A stretch of DNA of 64,000 nucleotides from Trichostrongylus colubriformis (Eukaryota > Nematoda > Chromadorea > Rhabditida > Trichostrongylidae), in NCBI GenBank assembly GCA_963978905.1, contig OZ022258.1, positions 30,632,716-30,696,715 on the forward strand, in the 5' to 3' direction. A model generated the notes under the pieces. The model saw only the letters and a program-made list of their open reading frames with translations, made no database searches and had not been told where the DNA came from. Positions 23,001 through 31,690 of the stretch are shown here, piece by piece. The translations under genes were made by a program, and so were the position numbers. Position 1 is the stretch's first letter. Every line of letters begins with the position of its first letter.

Positions 23001-26000
23001 TTTTCAATGACCACGTCTTAGCGCATGGGCAGCAAAACTCCTGATACCAGCGGTGCATAAACCATTCATAAAATATACTTTCCAAACACACCACAAGCAC
23101 TGCAACTTTCTTTGCAGGAAACTGCAGAACCCTTGTGGTAAGGTATAATAATGGTACAGCTTACAAACCTGAACGAACTTTTTCGTGACAACATTACAAT
23201 GCGGGAGCGCTCATCTGACCATGGCTACTTTCATGCTTCTTCAGCAAAAGGCTAAATTGGGTTGAGCTGCAAAAAACTCTGCACGAAAGTATTGTTAGGC
23301 GACTCAGACTCAGTGATTTGCTGAACTTTCTTCTCCATGCGAGTTTTGAAAAAAAGTAGAGTAGAAGGTAACAGTATGTTTCGCAGAGCCCAAGAAAGGG
23401 GGTTCAAATTAGTGAAGTGGAATCGATCGCTAACAGGAATATTTCTGCTCTGCTCTGCTAGGCTCCTTCGTTTATCAAATACGCACGCACTACGAGCTTA
23501 TCGACTGCGTACTGCTGATATCACAGGCGGGTGCTGAATCGCCGCAGAAGACGTTGCTGGCTATAATTGTAAGGAAAAGGTATCTTGCAAGAGAACGCTC
23601 AGGATCTGACAAACAGTCGTATCAGCATGATTCAATACATACATATACGAAATGATGATTGCGACTGCTCTCAGTTTCACATGACAGCTAAGCGCCCTGT
23701 GCAAGCTTTCTCACGTTGTATTATACTATACAATATAAAACAGTCATGTACATAAGTCAAGCAAAATGTGAAATGAACAAACACCACAGGAACTGCCGAT
23801 TTTGTGTGTGATTTTTCGAAACACATTTAGTGTACCAGTGGGTTGTGCGCATTTTTTTCATAGCTACTGCCTTTTCCCTCAGTGAGCTAAGCATCGTTTG
23901 TGGCTAGCCCAAACCCTCCCATTACTAGCACAACTCTTCTTAGACCACATACATCCTTTCATTACCATTCTGATTGATTCCTTTCATTTGAGGACCAAGC
24001 GGATATGCGCACTGAAGACAAACGGCGGGTCATGGTTGAAAATGGAACATGGATGGAGCCCAAGGGCTGCAAAGTGGCTGCAACTCAGGTGTCTCAACTA
24101 CTTTAGTGTAAGACTCCTCGGCAGCTAGGCGCGAAAGCGGAACGATCTGCTTTCTTGCTGCCAGCCAGCCAGTAGGGTGCATTGAAATCTCCTTTGTGAT
24201 GCAACTTTTCTGTATTTGATTGGAGTCAGTATGTGAGCTATGTGAACTCTTTTTCTGCAGATCTCGAGACCAAACAGTGAATCCGTCTGGGTGCAGTGCA
24301 CACCAACAGTTAGCACTTCACAAACCCAATACAGTTGCACTTGTGTGACGGATGATTCTTCACAAACAGAAATATGTATGAAAAATAAGAAGAATCAGGT
24401 GAGTGAATAGTTTCATCTTTTCGGATTCATAGTTTACCTGAGGAGTGATTAACAACTAGAAAAAAGAATCTATACCATATTTGTCTCATCATGTGATGCT
24501 TAGAGAAAGACGTCAGTCCTCTAGCAAAAAAAAAGAGCTGACTTAATACTTTACATCTCCGAAGCCATAGAATTTTCCCTAAAATAGCGACGTGGTCCTT
24601 CATCGAATTTTTTTCCTAACTAATTTTACGCAATCAATGCAGGAATGTGAAGCGTCTGTGAAGAGCCAAGATGCTAGCGTGCAGCCAACTTTCTCCTTCG
24701 CAGATGGGGCAGTACAAGCTGGCACAGCAGAGGACTGGGATCTCTTGGGAACTATCAGCGTTGATCAGACAGGAGCTCCGCTTTGGAGCGATTTTGACAG
24801 AGTGCCAGTGACAGAGTTTGATGAATACCAGCAGACGTCACCGGTTGTCACTCAAGACGCTACGACGCACTTCGACTTGGAGGCTAGCTGTGTAGCCATC
24901 CAGACGCAGCAGGAGGAAACAAGGGACACAGACTGTGAAGCAAAGGTGGAGATGGGCGATGGCGAAGTGCAAGCGGTGGTCGAATCGCTCGAAGTGGCCG
25001 TGGGCCAGGATGATAGTGAGAACTGGATAAAGGTATTCACAAGCATTATCAAGCAGCCACGACGCACTGTCTTCTCGCTTGGCACGACACTCGCACGGCA
25101 CTTTTCTCTACTACCTTTCACCATTACAGCCTCAATACAAGCATCTAACTTTTCTTCGTTTGCAGAACATTGCATTTCGACTAACCAAGGTTTTGCCGCA
25201 TCCTGCCTTCTTCGTCTCAACACATGCCATCTTTCACTCTTTCAAAATGTCGCCAGCACGTGCGGGAAACTGGCATCCTACGTGGGACACCATTTTCAAA
25301 CACATGTGTTGGAGGGTGGAAGGAAGAGTGAAAGAAGCTTCATTGTGCCAAGGAGTTACGAACCTGCTTTAGGTTTATCTAGCTGAACTGGACGAAGAAA
25401 AACGTCAGAGGATGACTGATATCGGCATTCAGACAGGAGTTTTAGCTCGAGTACAGCATATCTATGCTACAGTCGATACGGACATTCCTGTAAGTCTATT
25501 ACATCAAATAGTTGCTATCAGACAATGATGTATCTTTTTCTAGCCAGACTTTGAAGCGCCACGACCAAGCATTCGCCTTAACGAAGCAGAAAAAGTGGAC
25601 GTGAGCGGTGACCAAAGGTTAATTTGAATCATTGCCAACCACCTTTCAGCCCATATTCCGCTGCTTCTAATTCGTTAGAGCTCTAAAAAGTATAGTCAGT
25701 TGAGGTTTTTTTTCTACGAACTGCATTTCTTCCATTGAGAAATACTTCGCGTGGGGGGCTCGATAAAAAAAGAAGTAATAGTAGTAGGTGATGAACTTAA
25801 TTTTGGCCTTTTTTGCTAGGAAAATGCAAAATTCCTGAGTATTGGTTCGAGCTACTCTAATAAATCAAAAATCGTTCCTCGTACACATCAGCCTTCCAAT
25901 CTTTCTGCCATTTTGCTAGTACCGAGACAATAAAACTATTCCGGTGTGAGGAGCTATAAAATCGCTACCCAACTTCGCACCTCTTTAAAGACACCGGAAG

Positions 26001-27450
26001 GGGTACTTTTGGCCTACGGTAGAACAAACGTACATAGTTCGGACGAGTTTAAGTGGCCGCCATTGCACAAACTCGCCAATTTGACGCCTTGGCATGGTGC
26101 CAAGAGGAGGTGTTTCTACTAAAACTTGTTTTTTCCTTTTACTTTTTCCTTTGTTCTTTCTTATATTGTTTCTAGATGTACTTACATGAATGCTGATGTA
26201 GTTGGGAATGGCCACTCCACAGCGCTGGGAGTCAGGTGCTAAAATTAACATTGGCCCGCGGCCCGTCTCCTACAGCGGACAATTCGGAGAGTCAGTATGT
26301 TGATGCGAATGGGATGCGAATACACACCGCAGCGTCGCGCTTTTGAATCCGGGTTTTTTCACCGATTATCCCTTCCAACCTTCAGTGTTCGTTACAATAT
26401 GCTCATTTCTTTGCATCTACTTCTTGTTTCGATCCCCTTCCGGTTCCTTCAAAAGTCTAAAGAGAGAAGAGCGAGGAATTAGATTAACTTCCATTTCGCA
26501 TGTGCCCTTAGACGTAGGTTAAACCCGGAGCCAAATTTCCATGCTTATTAGTAAGGTAAGAGAGGAGAGTATACTTCAGACAGTATCAGTTTATCAAAAT
26601 TAATTAATCAGCGACTTAATTTAGGTTGATAAGCAGAAGAAGTAAATGTCGACAATGTAATTTCGCAAGAAAAATGTGAAATGTTGTAGGCAAATGTCAG
26701 AACTGTCGACTGTAACGATTTTTTAATCTCGATTTAATGAGTAAATGTTATAAAACAAAATTAAATTTACGCCCTGATGTGCAGTCAAATGTTTTCAAGG
26801 CATAAGCAGACTCCACTACAGGCAGAGATTCATGTAACATGTTGCATGAAAATTACTGTTCATGTTGCATGAAAATTACTTACGGCACTAGTTCGCGTGC
26901 TCAGCCAAAGATGCTAGAGGTGCAGTGCATAACAATATAGATTACAACGTGGATTTTCGTTACAGCTCCACTACGTCGCCACGCCCATCATCAAGTGTGT
27001 CGGTACCTCACTCACCGGTAGAAGGATTTTCGACTTCTCACCAGCTCTTCAAGACCAAGTAAATCCTTTTTTTTAGCTCGTGGAAAAGTACCAAATAATA
27101 TTGTATTAAAACTAAACCCAATATTTCTTGTGAGGTTGGGGACTAAGTTTTTGCGGTTTTTTGTTGGATCACTTTCACCTTTTTGTTGGTTCACGTTTCA
27201 AATTGTGAAAGATTTCAGTTTGTCGCCTTTCTTTTCAGACCTCCAACAATTAGGAAGTCCCAAGCACCAGTAGATGTGTACAGCAGGGTGGGTTGCGTTT
27301 TCTCCGATCACTTGGCAGCATACAATTTATCGAAGTCTAATTAGTCATTTGCTTTCGTAGGTATCCGATCTTCGCTCCAGATTTGAGAGGTCAAAGCCAG
27401 ATGTACACGGAATCCGAGGACGTGCCCGCTCGTCTTCATCTGAGAGATAG
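4904..27450 (+). CDS. Long multi-exon gene for an acidic, disordered protein rich in QT(D/E) motifs (predicted LC8/dynein light chain scaffold), 5'-incomplete
   Basis: Exons by GT-AG joining and frame: 4904-4971, 5160-5331, 5396-5437, 5909-6032, 7753-7814, 7854-8004, 10339-10412, 10560-10757, 12606-12671, 12730-12780, 12954-13022, 13194-13244, 13362-13430, 19736-20788, 24261-24398, 24643-25032, 25373-25489, 25544-25600, 26625-26641, 26966-27058, 27239-27287, 27361-27450 (TAG stop). Phases agree at every junction and the total is 3201 nt, 1066 codons; no initiator ATG was found, so upstream exons are missing. The protein has about three dozen QT motifs (RQTE, STQTD, SSQTE, GIQTG and the big array). 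TQT flanked by acidic residues is the known LC8 (DYNLL) groove ligand; multivalent LC8 binding is inference. No catalytic domain or signal peptide was recognised. Long introns hold transposons. Confidence 0.8.
6560..7135 (+). repeat. Dispersed repeat family B, copy 1
   Basis: Shares a string of landmarks in the same order with 30060-30520 and 63055-63580: AGGGGAAATTTGG, GAGAAAAACGGATGG, ACCCGAGAAATAG, a CGCGGACGACCTTTC-like block, GGGAATGTTTGGAAATACG, GGAGTGAGCTT, the GC-rich CTTGGGGGCGGG region and a CATTACCCCTGATGCTGTC end. ORFs in it are not conserved between copies, so it is treated as non-coding. It lies in an intron of the QT-motif gene. Confidence 0.75.
8045..8690 (+). repeat. Dispersed repeat family A, with internal tandem duplication
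   Basis: Begins near CTTAAAGGAACCGAAGGGG and ends near the CTACGTCTGTTCTACCGTAG block; the same order of words is found at 25985-26480 (reverse), 29015-29465 (forward) and as shorter pieces at about 9640-9745, 40075-40220 and 62920-63010. In this copy a 152-base segment starting TGCGGGCCAACG is present twice in tandem, at 8255-8406 and 8407-8575. No coding function is apparent. Confidence 0.8.
8900..9500. other. GC-rich stretch with low-complexity CTGCC/CCACAC words
   Basis: Several overlapping open frames occur on both strands here (for example 8876-9367 plus), but this follows from base composition: the DNA is rich in GCCACACTGCCTC-like words at 9170-9250. A piece at 9400-9470 (CTCGCACCATC ... 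AATTTTCTGTCCTAGTGGCA) has a relative at about 62450-62520, so part is a dispersed repeat. No gene is supported. Confidence 0.5.
9640..9745 (+). repeat. Partial family A repeat
   Basis: Contains the family A core: AACGAACATT, GAAGCGACTATCGG, AAACCCGGCTTCAAAAG, TGCGACGTTGCGG and GTATTCGCATCCC, in the same order as at 8110-8215. Confidence 0.7.
10339..10757 (+). CDS. Two exons of the QT-motif gene (basic linker, then strongly acidic STQTD exon)
   Basis: Exon 10339-10412 (phase 1 to 0) encodes an Arg/Ser-rich linker ending SLDILEE. Exon 10560-10757 (phase 0 to 0, 66 codons) is very acidic ([16 protein letters not shown]) and holds the first canonical array motif, DSTQTDLEA. Both have clear CTCAG or TTTCAG acceptors and GTAATT/GTACAT donors. 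Confidence 0.8.
11062..11108. other. Long GC-rich hairpin in an intron
   Basis: GGAAAAACTCA (11062-11072) pairs with TGAGTTTTTCC (11098-11108). After one mismatch eight more GC pairs follow (11074-11081 with 11089-11096), leaving a 7-base loop. 19 paired bases in a 47-base span in the otherwise unremarkable intron 10758-12605. Confidence 0.8.
12606..13430 (+). CDS. Five small exons of the QT-motif gene formed by repeated duplication of an exon pair
   Basis: All five exons are phase 0 to 0. Type A exons 12606-12671 (66 nt), 12954-13022 (69 nt) and 13362-13430 (69 nt) and type B exons 12730-12780 and 13194-13244 (51 nt each) alternate A-B-A-B-A. The B exons encode matching 17-residue peptides ([16 protein letters not shown] against [16 protein letters not shown]). 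The A exons share T-x-ES near the start and a (T/S)QTD or QADD core. Motifs are VDTQTDQ, STQTSD, ESQTT, ASQTDN and SSQTSE; in the third A exon the QT has decayed to QAD. Symmetric phase 0 lets such exons be duplicated or skipped without frame loss. Confidence 0.85.
13520..14548. mobile_element. Foldback/MITE-type element with ~145-bp terminal inverted repeats and TTA target duplication
   Basis: Left end CAAGGGAAGGACC (from 13520) and right end GGTCCTTCCCTTG (to 14548) are inverted copies; similarity runs inward about 145 bases with scattered mismatches. The element is flanked by TTA on both sides (13517-13519 and 14549-14551), a likely 3-base target site duplication. The left ~320 bases also match the outer ends of the 6.3-kb palindrome at 31862-38175. 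No transposase is encoded; it is non-autonomous. The superfamily is not clear: a TTA target fits PIF/Harbinger, but the second family member has TCA. Confidence 0.8.
14290..14378 (-). repeat. tRNA-like (SINE-type) remnant inside the foldback element
   Basis: On the minus strand GCGGCTCAGTGGTAGTGC resembles a tRNA D-arm/A box and is followed ~35 bases later by GGTTTGCTCCCCGCC, a weakened B box/T-arm. The stem pairs do not all close and no intact acceptor arm was found, so it is a tRNA-derived remnant rather than a gene. Confidence 0.4.
15341..16813 (-). pseudogene. RTE reverse transcriptase and C-terminal region (broken)
   Basis: Minus-strand open frame 16813-15923 covers the fingers and palm: [32 protein letters not shown] (motif A) and [16 protein letters not shown] base loss near 15985 shifts the frame, after which [13 protein letters not shown] (motif C, FADD) is read in 15995-15807. 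Further shifts precede the C-terminal part 15661-15341 ([27 protein letters not shown]). All catalytic aspartates are visible but not in one frame, so the copy is dead unless complemented. Confidence 0.9.
17284..17945 (-). pseudogene. RTE apurinic-like endonuclease domain (broken)
   Basis: The likely start is the ATG at 17945 (MAICTYNAR). The frame is lost by a one-base deletion near 17925 and resumes as [18 protein letters not shown]. Landmarks of the exonuclease-endonuclease-phosphatase fold follow: [14 protein letters not shown] and [11 protein letters not shown]. The frame then breaks again near 17284 and continues in another frame with YTGSDH (here as STRDQ in the shifted frame). The role in the family is nicking target DNA for target-primed reverse transcription. 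Confidence 0.85.
19439..19681 (+). pseudogene. Terminal exons of an MBT-like domain gene fragment nested in the intron
   Basis: Exon 19439-19566 (enters in phase 1) and exon 19619-19681 (TGA stop) are separated by a 52-base GT-AG intron. The predicted peptide contains [16 protein letters not shown] followed by DEKYGIALP, which resembles the end of an MBT repeat (aromatic-x-V-D-x-x-SPD-x-x-P-x-G, then G-x-x-L-x-x-P). The upstream exon, which should end in phase 1, was not found, and the preceding QT exon (phase 0) does not fit. It may be a fragment left by duplication, a nested gene cut by the RTE insertion, or an alternative 3' end. A decayed copy of the first exon is at about 31525-31690. 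The MBT call is by motif only. Confidence 0.5.
19736..20788 (+). CDS. Giant repeat exon of the QT-motif gene: 24 QT motifs at 14-residue spacing
   Basis: A single 351-codon exon, phase 0 to 0, between acceptor AACATTCAG and donor GTGAGT. It is a tandem array of a 42-nt unit; two alternating versions, [14 protein letters not shown] and [14 protein letters not shown], form an 84-nt higher-order unit present about ten times. There are 24 QT cores: 22 TQT, one AQT at the start and one IQT at the end; a last unit has decayed to AMQFDD. Spacing of 14 residues and acidic residues after the QT match the layout of known multivalent LC8 ligands such as Nup159 and ASCIZ. An ATG at 19691 is also in frame, so a shorter transcript starting here cannot be excluded. 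Confidence 0.9.
21131..22101. mobile_element. MITE/foldback element with ~250-bp terminal inverted repeats
   Basis: ACCGCTCACATTTTTT at the left end is matched by AAAAAATGTGAGCGGT at the right. Inverted similarity continues past TAGGTCACCAGCTT and GGTGAAAGCTGCAAA to about 21400 on the left and 21840 on the right. The unpaired centre has no coding sequence. It lies in intron 20789-24260 of the QT-motif gene and is unrelated in sequence to the 13520-14548 family. Confidence 0.75.
22218..22345. repeat. Short inverted repeat pair
   Basis: GGTACCTCACAGCAAGTGGGCGTC (22219 onward) is repeated in inverted form with three mismatches at about 22322-22345, enclosing ~80 bases. It may be the terminal repeat of a deleted transposon adjoining the mariner relic. 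Confidence 0.6.
22370..22625 (-). pseudogene. C-terminal relic of a mariner-type transposase
   Basis: On the minus strand the frame starting [19 protein letters not shown] continues after one stop with [20 protein letters not shown]. This resembles the mariner C-terminal segment after the last catalytic aspartate (SPDLAPxDYHLF-SL-xFL-KF). The final aspartate position is not recognisable and the N-terminal part was not found upstream. Confidence 0.5.
24261..25600 (+). CDS. C-terminal-half exons of the QT-motif gene (four exons)
   Basis: Exons 24261-24398, 24643-25032, 25373-25489 and 25544-25600 are all phase 0 to 0. They carry non-array motifs [26 protein letters not shown] and IGIQTGVL. The long exon 24643-25032 (130 codons) is acidic and has no repeat structure; exon 25373-25489 starts with a charged helix ([12 protein letters not shown]). 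The exon start 25373 was preferred over a TAG at 25383 because only it keeps the frame open. Confidence 0.8.
25985..26480 (-). repeat. Dispersed repeat family A, reverse orientation
   Basis: Same landmarks as at 8045-8690 read on the opposite strand: GGGGTACTTTTGGCCTACGG, CGCCAATTTGACGCC, TAGATGTACTTACATGAATG, CTACAGCGGACAA and GCGTCGCGCTTTTGAATCCGGG. It lies in the intron downstream of exon 25544-25600. Confidence 0.8.
26625..26641 (+). CDS. Possible 17-nt microexon of the QT-motif gene
   Basis: Between AATTTAG and GTAAAT a 17-base exon (phase 0 to 2) would encode VDKQK plus two bases. It is the missing step between exon 25544-25600 (phase 0) and exon 26966-27058 (needs phase 2). The alternative is to extend exon 25544 to 25617 using a weak GTTAAT donor, which also ends in phase 2. 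Confidence 0.35.
26966..27450 (+). CDS. Last three exons of the QT-motif gene with stop codon
   Basis: Exons 26966-27058 (phase 2 to 2), 27239-27287 (2 to 0) and 27361-27450. They encode a Ser/Pro/Arg-rich tail ([37 protein letters not shown]) and stop at TAG 27448-27450. The frame was fixed by the junction AA|A between the first two. No AATAAA was seen close behind; further splicing from within the last exon cannot be excluded because the sequence up to 27830 is open in other frames. Confidence 0.65.
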
Positions 27451-28890
27451 CACTCGTTCTTCCATTGTACTGCTCTCACCGTTGGTCGTAGCTCAAAAGT
27501 TTGAAGAGCCTTTCATAAATTATGTCACAACTGTACGTCTTTTTACAGACTACTTCTGGGCGATAGGGGGTGATGAAGAGGTGCATTACTGAATATGAAA
27601 GAGTAACAGACACACGGCTGAATACTTGGAATTCGTTTTGCAGGGTGGTAAAACCTCGTGCAGCCAGTTGTGGGCTACACTCTACTTCTTCCAGTCTACG
27701 CAAGATTTTCAGCGCTATGCACACCAGTGCCTACCCCAATCAAGGCACTCTCAGATGTCCGGAGAAATGGCGCTCCAGTGCAACCCTTCTCTTCGGGTTC
27801 CCAAATACGAGCCCCTTTTAACATCTTCAGCACCACAATATTGTATAGTCGCTAGGTATTTTAGTGCTGTGCTTTTTGTGTGCTTGTATTGGTTACCGTT
27901 TGCTAATTAATCTTTCAAAAATTTTTATCTCCACCATTCTTCATCTCTACGACTGATCTGTCATCAAAATAACAAAGTTAACAAAATAAGTCAACAAAAA
28001 CCAACTCCTCGGTCATGGGTCTAGCACGGCTAATACATGCGCTCTTAGCAATCCGATCAAAGAGAAATACCTAAGTTTAAAGCCCTTTGATACCACCTAG
28101 GGATTCTCCATATTGAAGCGATCGTTTGAGAACTCACAGATGTCAAAACGGCACTGAACCTACTTCCTGCTCTGAGAGCAGCCAGTTGCTCTTTGGTTTG
28201 TGACTTATACTGAAGAAAATACGAAATATCAAGAACAGGGTAAATATTTCGGACTTACGATAGTTCATTTACAAGAATTACACTTACAAGGAAGGCCCAT
28301 CAGGTAATGGTGAGCTTTTTCGAAACGGTTTCGGCATTTTATAGGGTCACATACATGAAGCAAAAAAAATCGGTTCCCAATTCGGCTAAATGGTTTTGAG
28401 GGCCCAGAAAATGGTTGATGGTTCGATCCCCACTGAGGACAAATTTTTGCATTTTTCTAGTTTTCATCCATTTGTATTCATGCTGCACATGCTCCATTGA
28501 ATTCAATCGAGGTTGCTAGTTGTTCGTTTGTACAAGTAAAGCAGTGACTATGTGTCCATTAGCAGATACCATATGTGATTCTATATTTTTGAACCAGCTC
28601 GCAGTGGTTTTGGCTTTGGTTTGAAGACAGTCTTGTGATATGCATATACTGACTGCCGCAGCTGGAAAGCATTGTAGCAAAGTGGTCAAAATTGTTTCTT
28701 TCTGAGCTATCGTCACTCATTTTCTCCCCCTCCCCCCTCTCCCCCCCCCCCCCCCCCCCGCCCAGTTTCGGAAAGGCTCAAATGACCTGATGGGCCTTTC
28801 TTGTTAGTCATTTTCATAATCATTTTACGGTGCAACTGTGGCATCTGTATCTTGGTTGCGATAAACTTGAAAGGGCAAAACTACATCTTT
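27451..28890. other. Downstream of the QT-motif gene: no supported gene; long C homopolymer at 28727-28765
   Basis: Open frames around 27570-27910 overlap in three frames and none has a consistent splice pattern; part may be 3' UTR or an alternative last exon. At 28727-28765 a run of almost uninterrupted C occurs. A piece at 28370-28450 has a B-box-like GGTTCGATCCCC and a partial relative near 46685-46730, possibly a SINE trace. Confidence 0.4.
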
Positions 28891-29014
28891 AAAACTGAAG
28901 CACAATGCGAATAAGGAAGCAAAAAAAGGCATCTGAAAAAGTAGGCAATATCGATAACGAAATCGAAATCTGTAAAGAGATAAACATACTTCTTCTCAAG
29001 CAGCTTTTGCCGAC

Positions 29015-29465
29015 TCGCTTAAAGGAACCGGAAGGGGTCCGAAACAAGAGAAAGATGCAAAGAAATGAGCAATTTGTAACGAACACACAAGGTTAAAAGC
29101 GATAATCGGTGAAAAAACCCGGGTTCAAGAGCGCATCGCTGCGGTGTGTATTCGCATCCACTTCGCATCATTTCACAAACCTTCCGAGTTGTCCGCTGTA
29201 GGAGACGGGCCGCGGGCCAACGTTAGTTGTAGCACCCAACTCCCAGCGCAGTATAGTGACCATTCCTACCACATCAGCATCCACGTAAGGACATCTAGAA
29301 ACAATATAAGAAAGTACAAAGTAAAAAGTAAAAAGAAAAAGCAAATGGAAACATTTCATTTTGGCACCATGCGAAGGCGTCAAATTGGCGAGTTTGTGCA
29401 ATGGTGGCCACTTGAACTCGTCCACACTACGTCTGTTCTACCGTAAGCCAAAATCATCCCCTTCT
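29015..29465 (+). repeat. Dispersed repeat family A, forward copy
   Basis: Starts CTTAAAGGAACCGGAAGGGG and ends with CTACGTCTGTTCTACCGTAAG, matching the 8045-8690 copy throughout but without its 152-base internal duplication. Confidence 0.85.
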
Positions 29466-29563
29466 GGTGTCTCTAATGTCTTTCTCTGATAAACCTAAAA
29501 AAGGCAGCGCAATGAGAGTAATAAAGCGAAAAGCGAAATCTAATAAGGAAGGAATCAACAAAC

Positions 29564-29794
29564 CTCCTTTCCAGGCAACTTTTGCCGACTCGCTCGACGC
29601 AGTTCCGCGATTGACCTGAAAAAAAAAGCAAAAGTACATCTATACGACTACGACTAAGGTGTAATGAAAATTATGAAGAGAAAAGAGAAATCCCAAAAAG
29701 TAGGGAATATAGATCATGAAATCTAAAAAGAAATCAGCAAACCTACTTTCGAGATCCTTTTCCCACCTCTGCTCATCGTCTGCTTGCGAAAAAC
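29564..29794 (-). other. Exon-like modules of a charged/coiled-coil type protein, minus strand
   Basis: Minus-strand segment 29794-29747, between a TTTTCCAG acceptor and a GTAGGT donor, encodes FSQADDEQRWEKDLE. Segment 29615-29564, after a TTTTTTTCAG acceptor, encodes IAELRRASRQKLPGK. A shorter piece near 29020-28990 repeats the RASRQKLLEK theme. The phases do not join cleanly, so these look like repeated or decayed exons. Comparable minus-strand pieces occur at 41.66-42.14 kb. Confidence 0.35.
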
Positions 29795-30059
29795 CTGGAA
29801 AAAGAAAAACAACTAAATTACAATGCGAACAAGAAAGCGAAAAGAAATATCAAGAAAGCAAAAAACTTCAATCGCGAAACCAAAAGAATTAAAAAAATCG
29901 CGATTAGAGGAGGAAGAAGCGCAAGCTGCCGGCTGCGTTGCGGTGCGCTGCCTGAAGCGCGCTAACCTACTAAAATGCCAGATTGCAAAAGTTGACATTG
30001 TTTGAAGACTCATTACTACCCGCACAAATCACAGAGGCAGCGATAAGGGAAATTAGGAC

Positions 30060-30518
30060 GAACAGTGAAAAGTGTAGAGAAGATGAAAGTCAAGGTGCTT
30101 AGAACTACGAGGTGAAGAAAAACGGAAGGAAATGACCAAAGACCCGCGAAAGAGAACCCCCTTCTCACCGTTGGTTCCCAACGCGGACGTCCTTTCCGTC
30201 AAGAGGCGAGAAGTCCAAGCGAGACACAAGGGAATGTTTGAAAATAAGGAAGCATCTTTTTCATCGTTTTGTTGGAGTGAGCTCTAGGCTTAAAGCGCGG
30301 AAGCGCGCCGAAATGCTTCCGACTACGAATTGTATCGCCTGGAGGCGGGATCTGTCATCCAAAGGTGTCAGCTGCTGACCGTTGCACCGTCACTACATCT
30401 CGGGGGCGCGCTTTCTGACGGGGAAATGGGCTTTTAAGGTCCAGAGTGTCCATGTGGAGTAACTTTTTTAGGGGTTTTCCAATAACCACATCATCCCTAA
30501 TGCTGTCTTCGAAGGCAG
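30060..30518 (+). repeat. Dispersed repeat family B, copy 2
   Basis: Same order of words as the 6.56 kb copy: AGAAAAACGGAAGG, ACCCGCGAAAGAG, CGCGGACGTCCTTTCCG, GGGAATGTTTGAAAATA, GGAGTGAGCTC, CTGGAGGCGGG and CATCATCCCTAATGCTGTC. Confidence 0.75.
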
Positions 30519-30950
30519 TAATCAGACCCAGTGGATTACTTTCTTGGATAAGTCCTTAAATAACTGCTCAAATTGCATCTTTGTTGCAGCTGCACGCTGC
30601 ACCCTTACGGTGCAGCGCCTGCTTGAACACAACCGACCCACGCCCACTCAGCCTAATCACATTTGGCCTCAGACGATCAATTTCCAATGTGGAAGCTACA
30701 TTCGTCATCGAAATGGCTGTTTCATCAATTTATCCCCTCTTATCGCAAGTTTCCTTCTCCACGTAAGCGCCACGTTGGGTATTTTTTCCGTCTAGAGCGA
30801 GGTGTGGCGTGGTTGGGAGGATTTGGCTCGGTTCTGTTCGAGCAGACACAACACCGTGAGGGTGCATCGTGTAGCCGTGAAAAAGATGCAGTTTTAGCAG
30901 TTATACAAGGACCTACTTGCTCCAAGAAAGTAAACCACCAAGTCTGATTA
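30519..30950. mobile_element. MITE with ~120-bp terminal inverted repeats
   Basis: TAATCAGAC...GGATTACTTTCTTGG at the left is the inverse of TCCAAGAAAGTAAACCACC...GTCTGATTA at the right. Inverted similarity continues through AACTGC, TGCATCTTT and TGCACCC. If the outer TA is the target duplication, the element fits a Tc1/mariner-type non-autonomous insertion. Confidence 0.7.
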
Positions 30951-31524
30951 TCGCGTGGTGTGCCTTTGAAATGCCTTTCGGAAAGCTTCAGGTTCTTTCT
31001 GATGAATGCTTTAGTTGCTGTGAATGCTCAAAAATCCGAGAGGTACGGGAGTCGAGGATTGGTAGAGGAAAATAGAAATTGCGTGCGGGGTTTTTGAATT
31101 CTAACAGTTATATCTTTTTCGTACTAAATGCTTTGCAGGCGCATGCTTTTTTTTCGAAACTGGAGATATTGCTCTTTCCAACGCGCTTTTGAAATTACCT
31201 TCATGTAGTTCAGATTTTAAGACTTTCGAGTGTAGAGGAGAACTTTTTTCTATCAAGAGCGTGATAGCCTCACAGAGAGTACCTTCACAACCTTTCCAGA
31301 AGCAGCCCCATGACAATGCCATTTGTCTTCTTTTAAATGGATAGAAACAGTCGCCTTTGCACGCATCACTGCTTACACTATGGTAGCAATGTATCAATAT
31401 ATACAGGGGTAGCCAAAAAAGTACTTCTGCTCACGACTCACATCCTCCAAGTAAGCAAAACATAGAAAAACGTGAGAGATAAAAGTGTTGGGCAAAATAT
31501 TCCCGAGATATTCCTCTAGAAACA

Positions 31525-31690
31525 CAGCACTCCCAGACTCTTTATGGAGAGCGAAGAAGCTAGAAATATTGTGAACTGTGTTTTTAATATAGAATATGTC
31601 TGTCACTCACCCTATGACTATACTCGAATCAGGCGGCAGGCCAAATGCCGTTGGTATGATATCAATACCTCGGAAAACTGAAAGTGACAT
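31525..31690 (+). pseudogene. Decayed copy of the MBT-like exon
   Basis: CAGCACTCCCAGACTCTTTATGG and the following ~45 bases match exon 19439-19566, including the splice acceptor context and GTGAACTGTG. Farther on another frame reads RRQAKCRWYDINTSEN, comparable to the [14 protein letters not shown] region. Stops interrupt every continuous reading. Confidence 0.5.

Larger units (their letters stand above)
29890..31350. repeat. Repeat D/E (two halves), split by a family B repeat and a MITE
   Basis: 29890-30025 (D: GCTGCGTTGCGG ... AGCGCGCTAACC) and 30950-31350 (E: GAGTCGAGGATT ... ATCAAGAGCGTGATA ... AACCTTTCCAGAAGCAGC) both match the continuous stretch 42270-42780. In that copy D and E are nearly adjacent, so here about 0.9 kb was inserted between them: family B at 30060-30518 and the MITE 30519-30950. 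Confidence 0.65.

Noticed and set aside
25079..25372. Open frame within the intron 25033-25372
   Set aside because: It is bounded by a good GTATTC donor and a CTTTAG acceptor that join phase 0 exons; no independent support.
28370..28450. tRNA gene suggested by GGTTCGATCCCC
   Set aside because: T-arm and acceptor stems do not pair and no anticodon arm can be drawn; at most a SINE trace.
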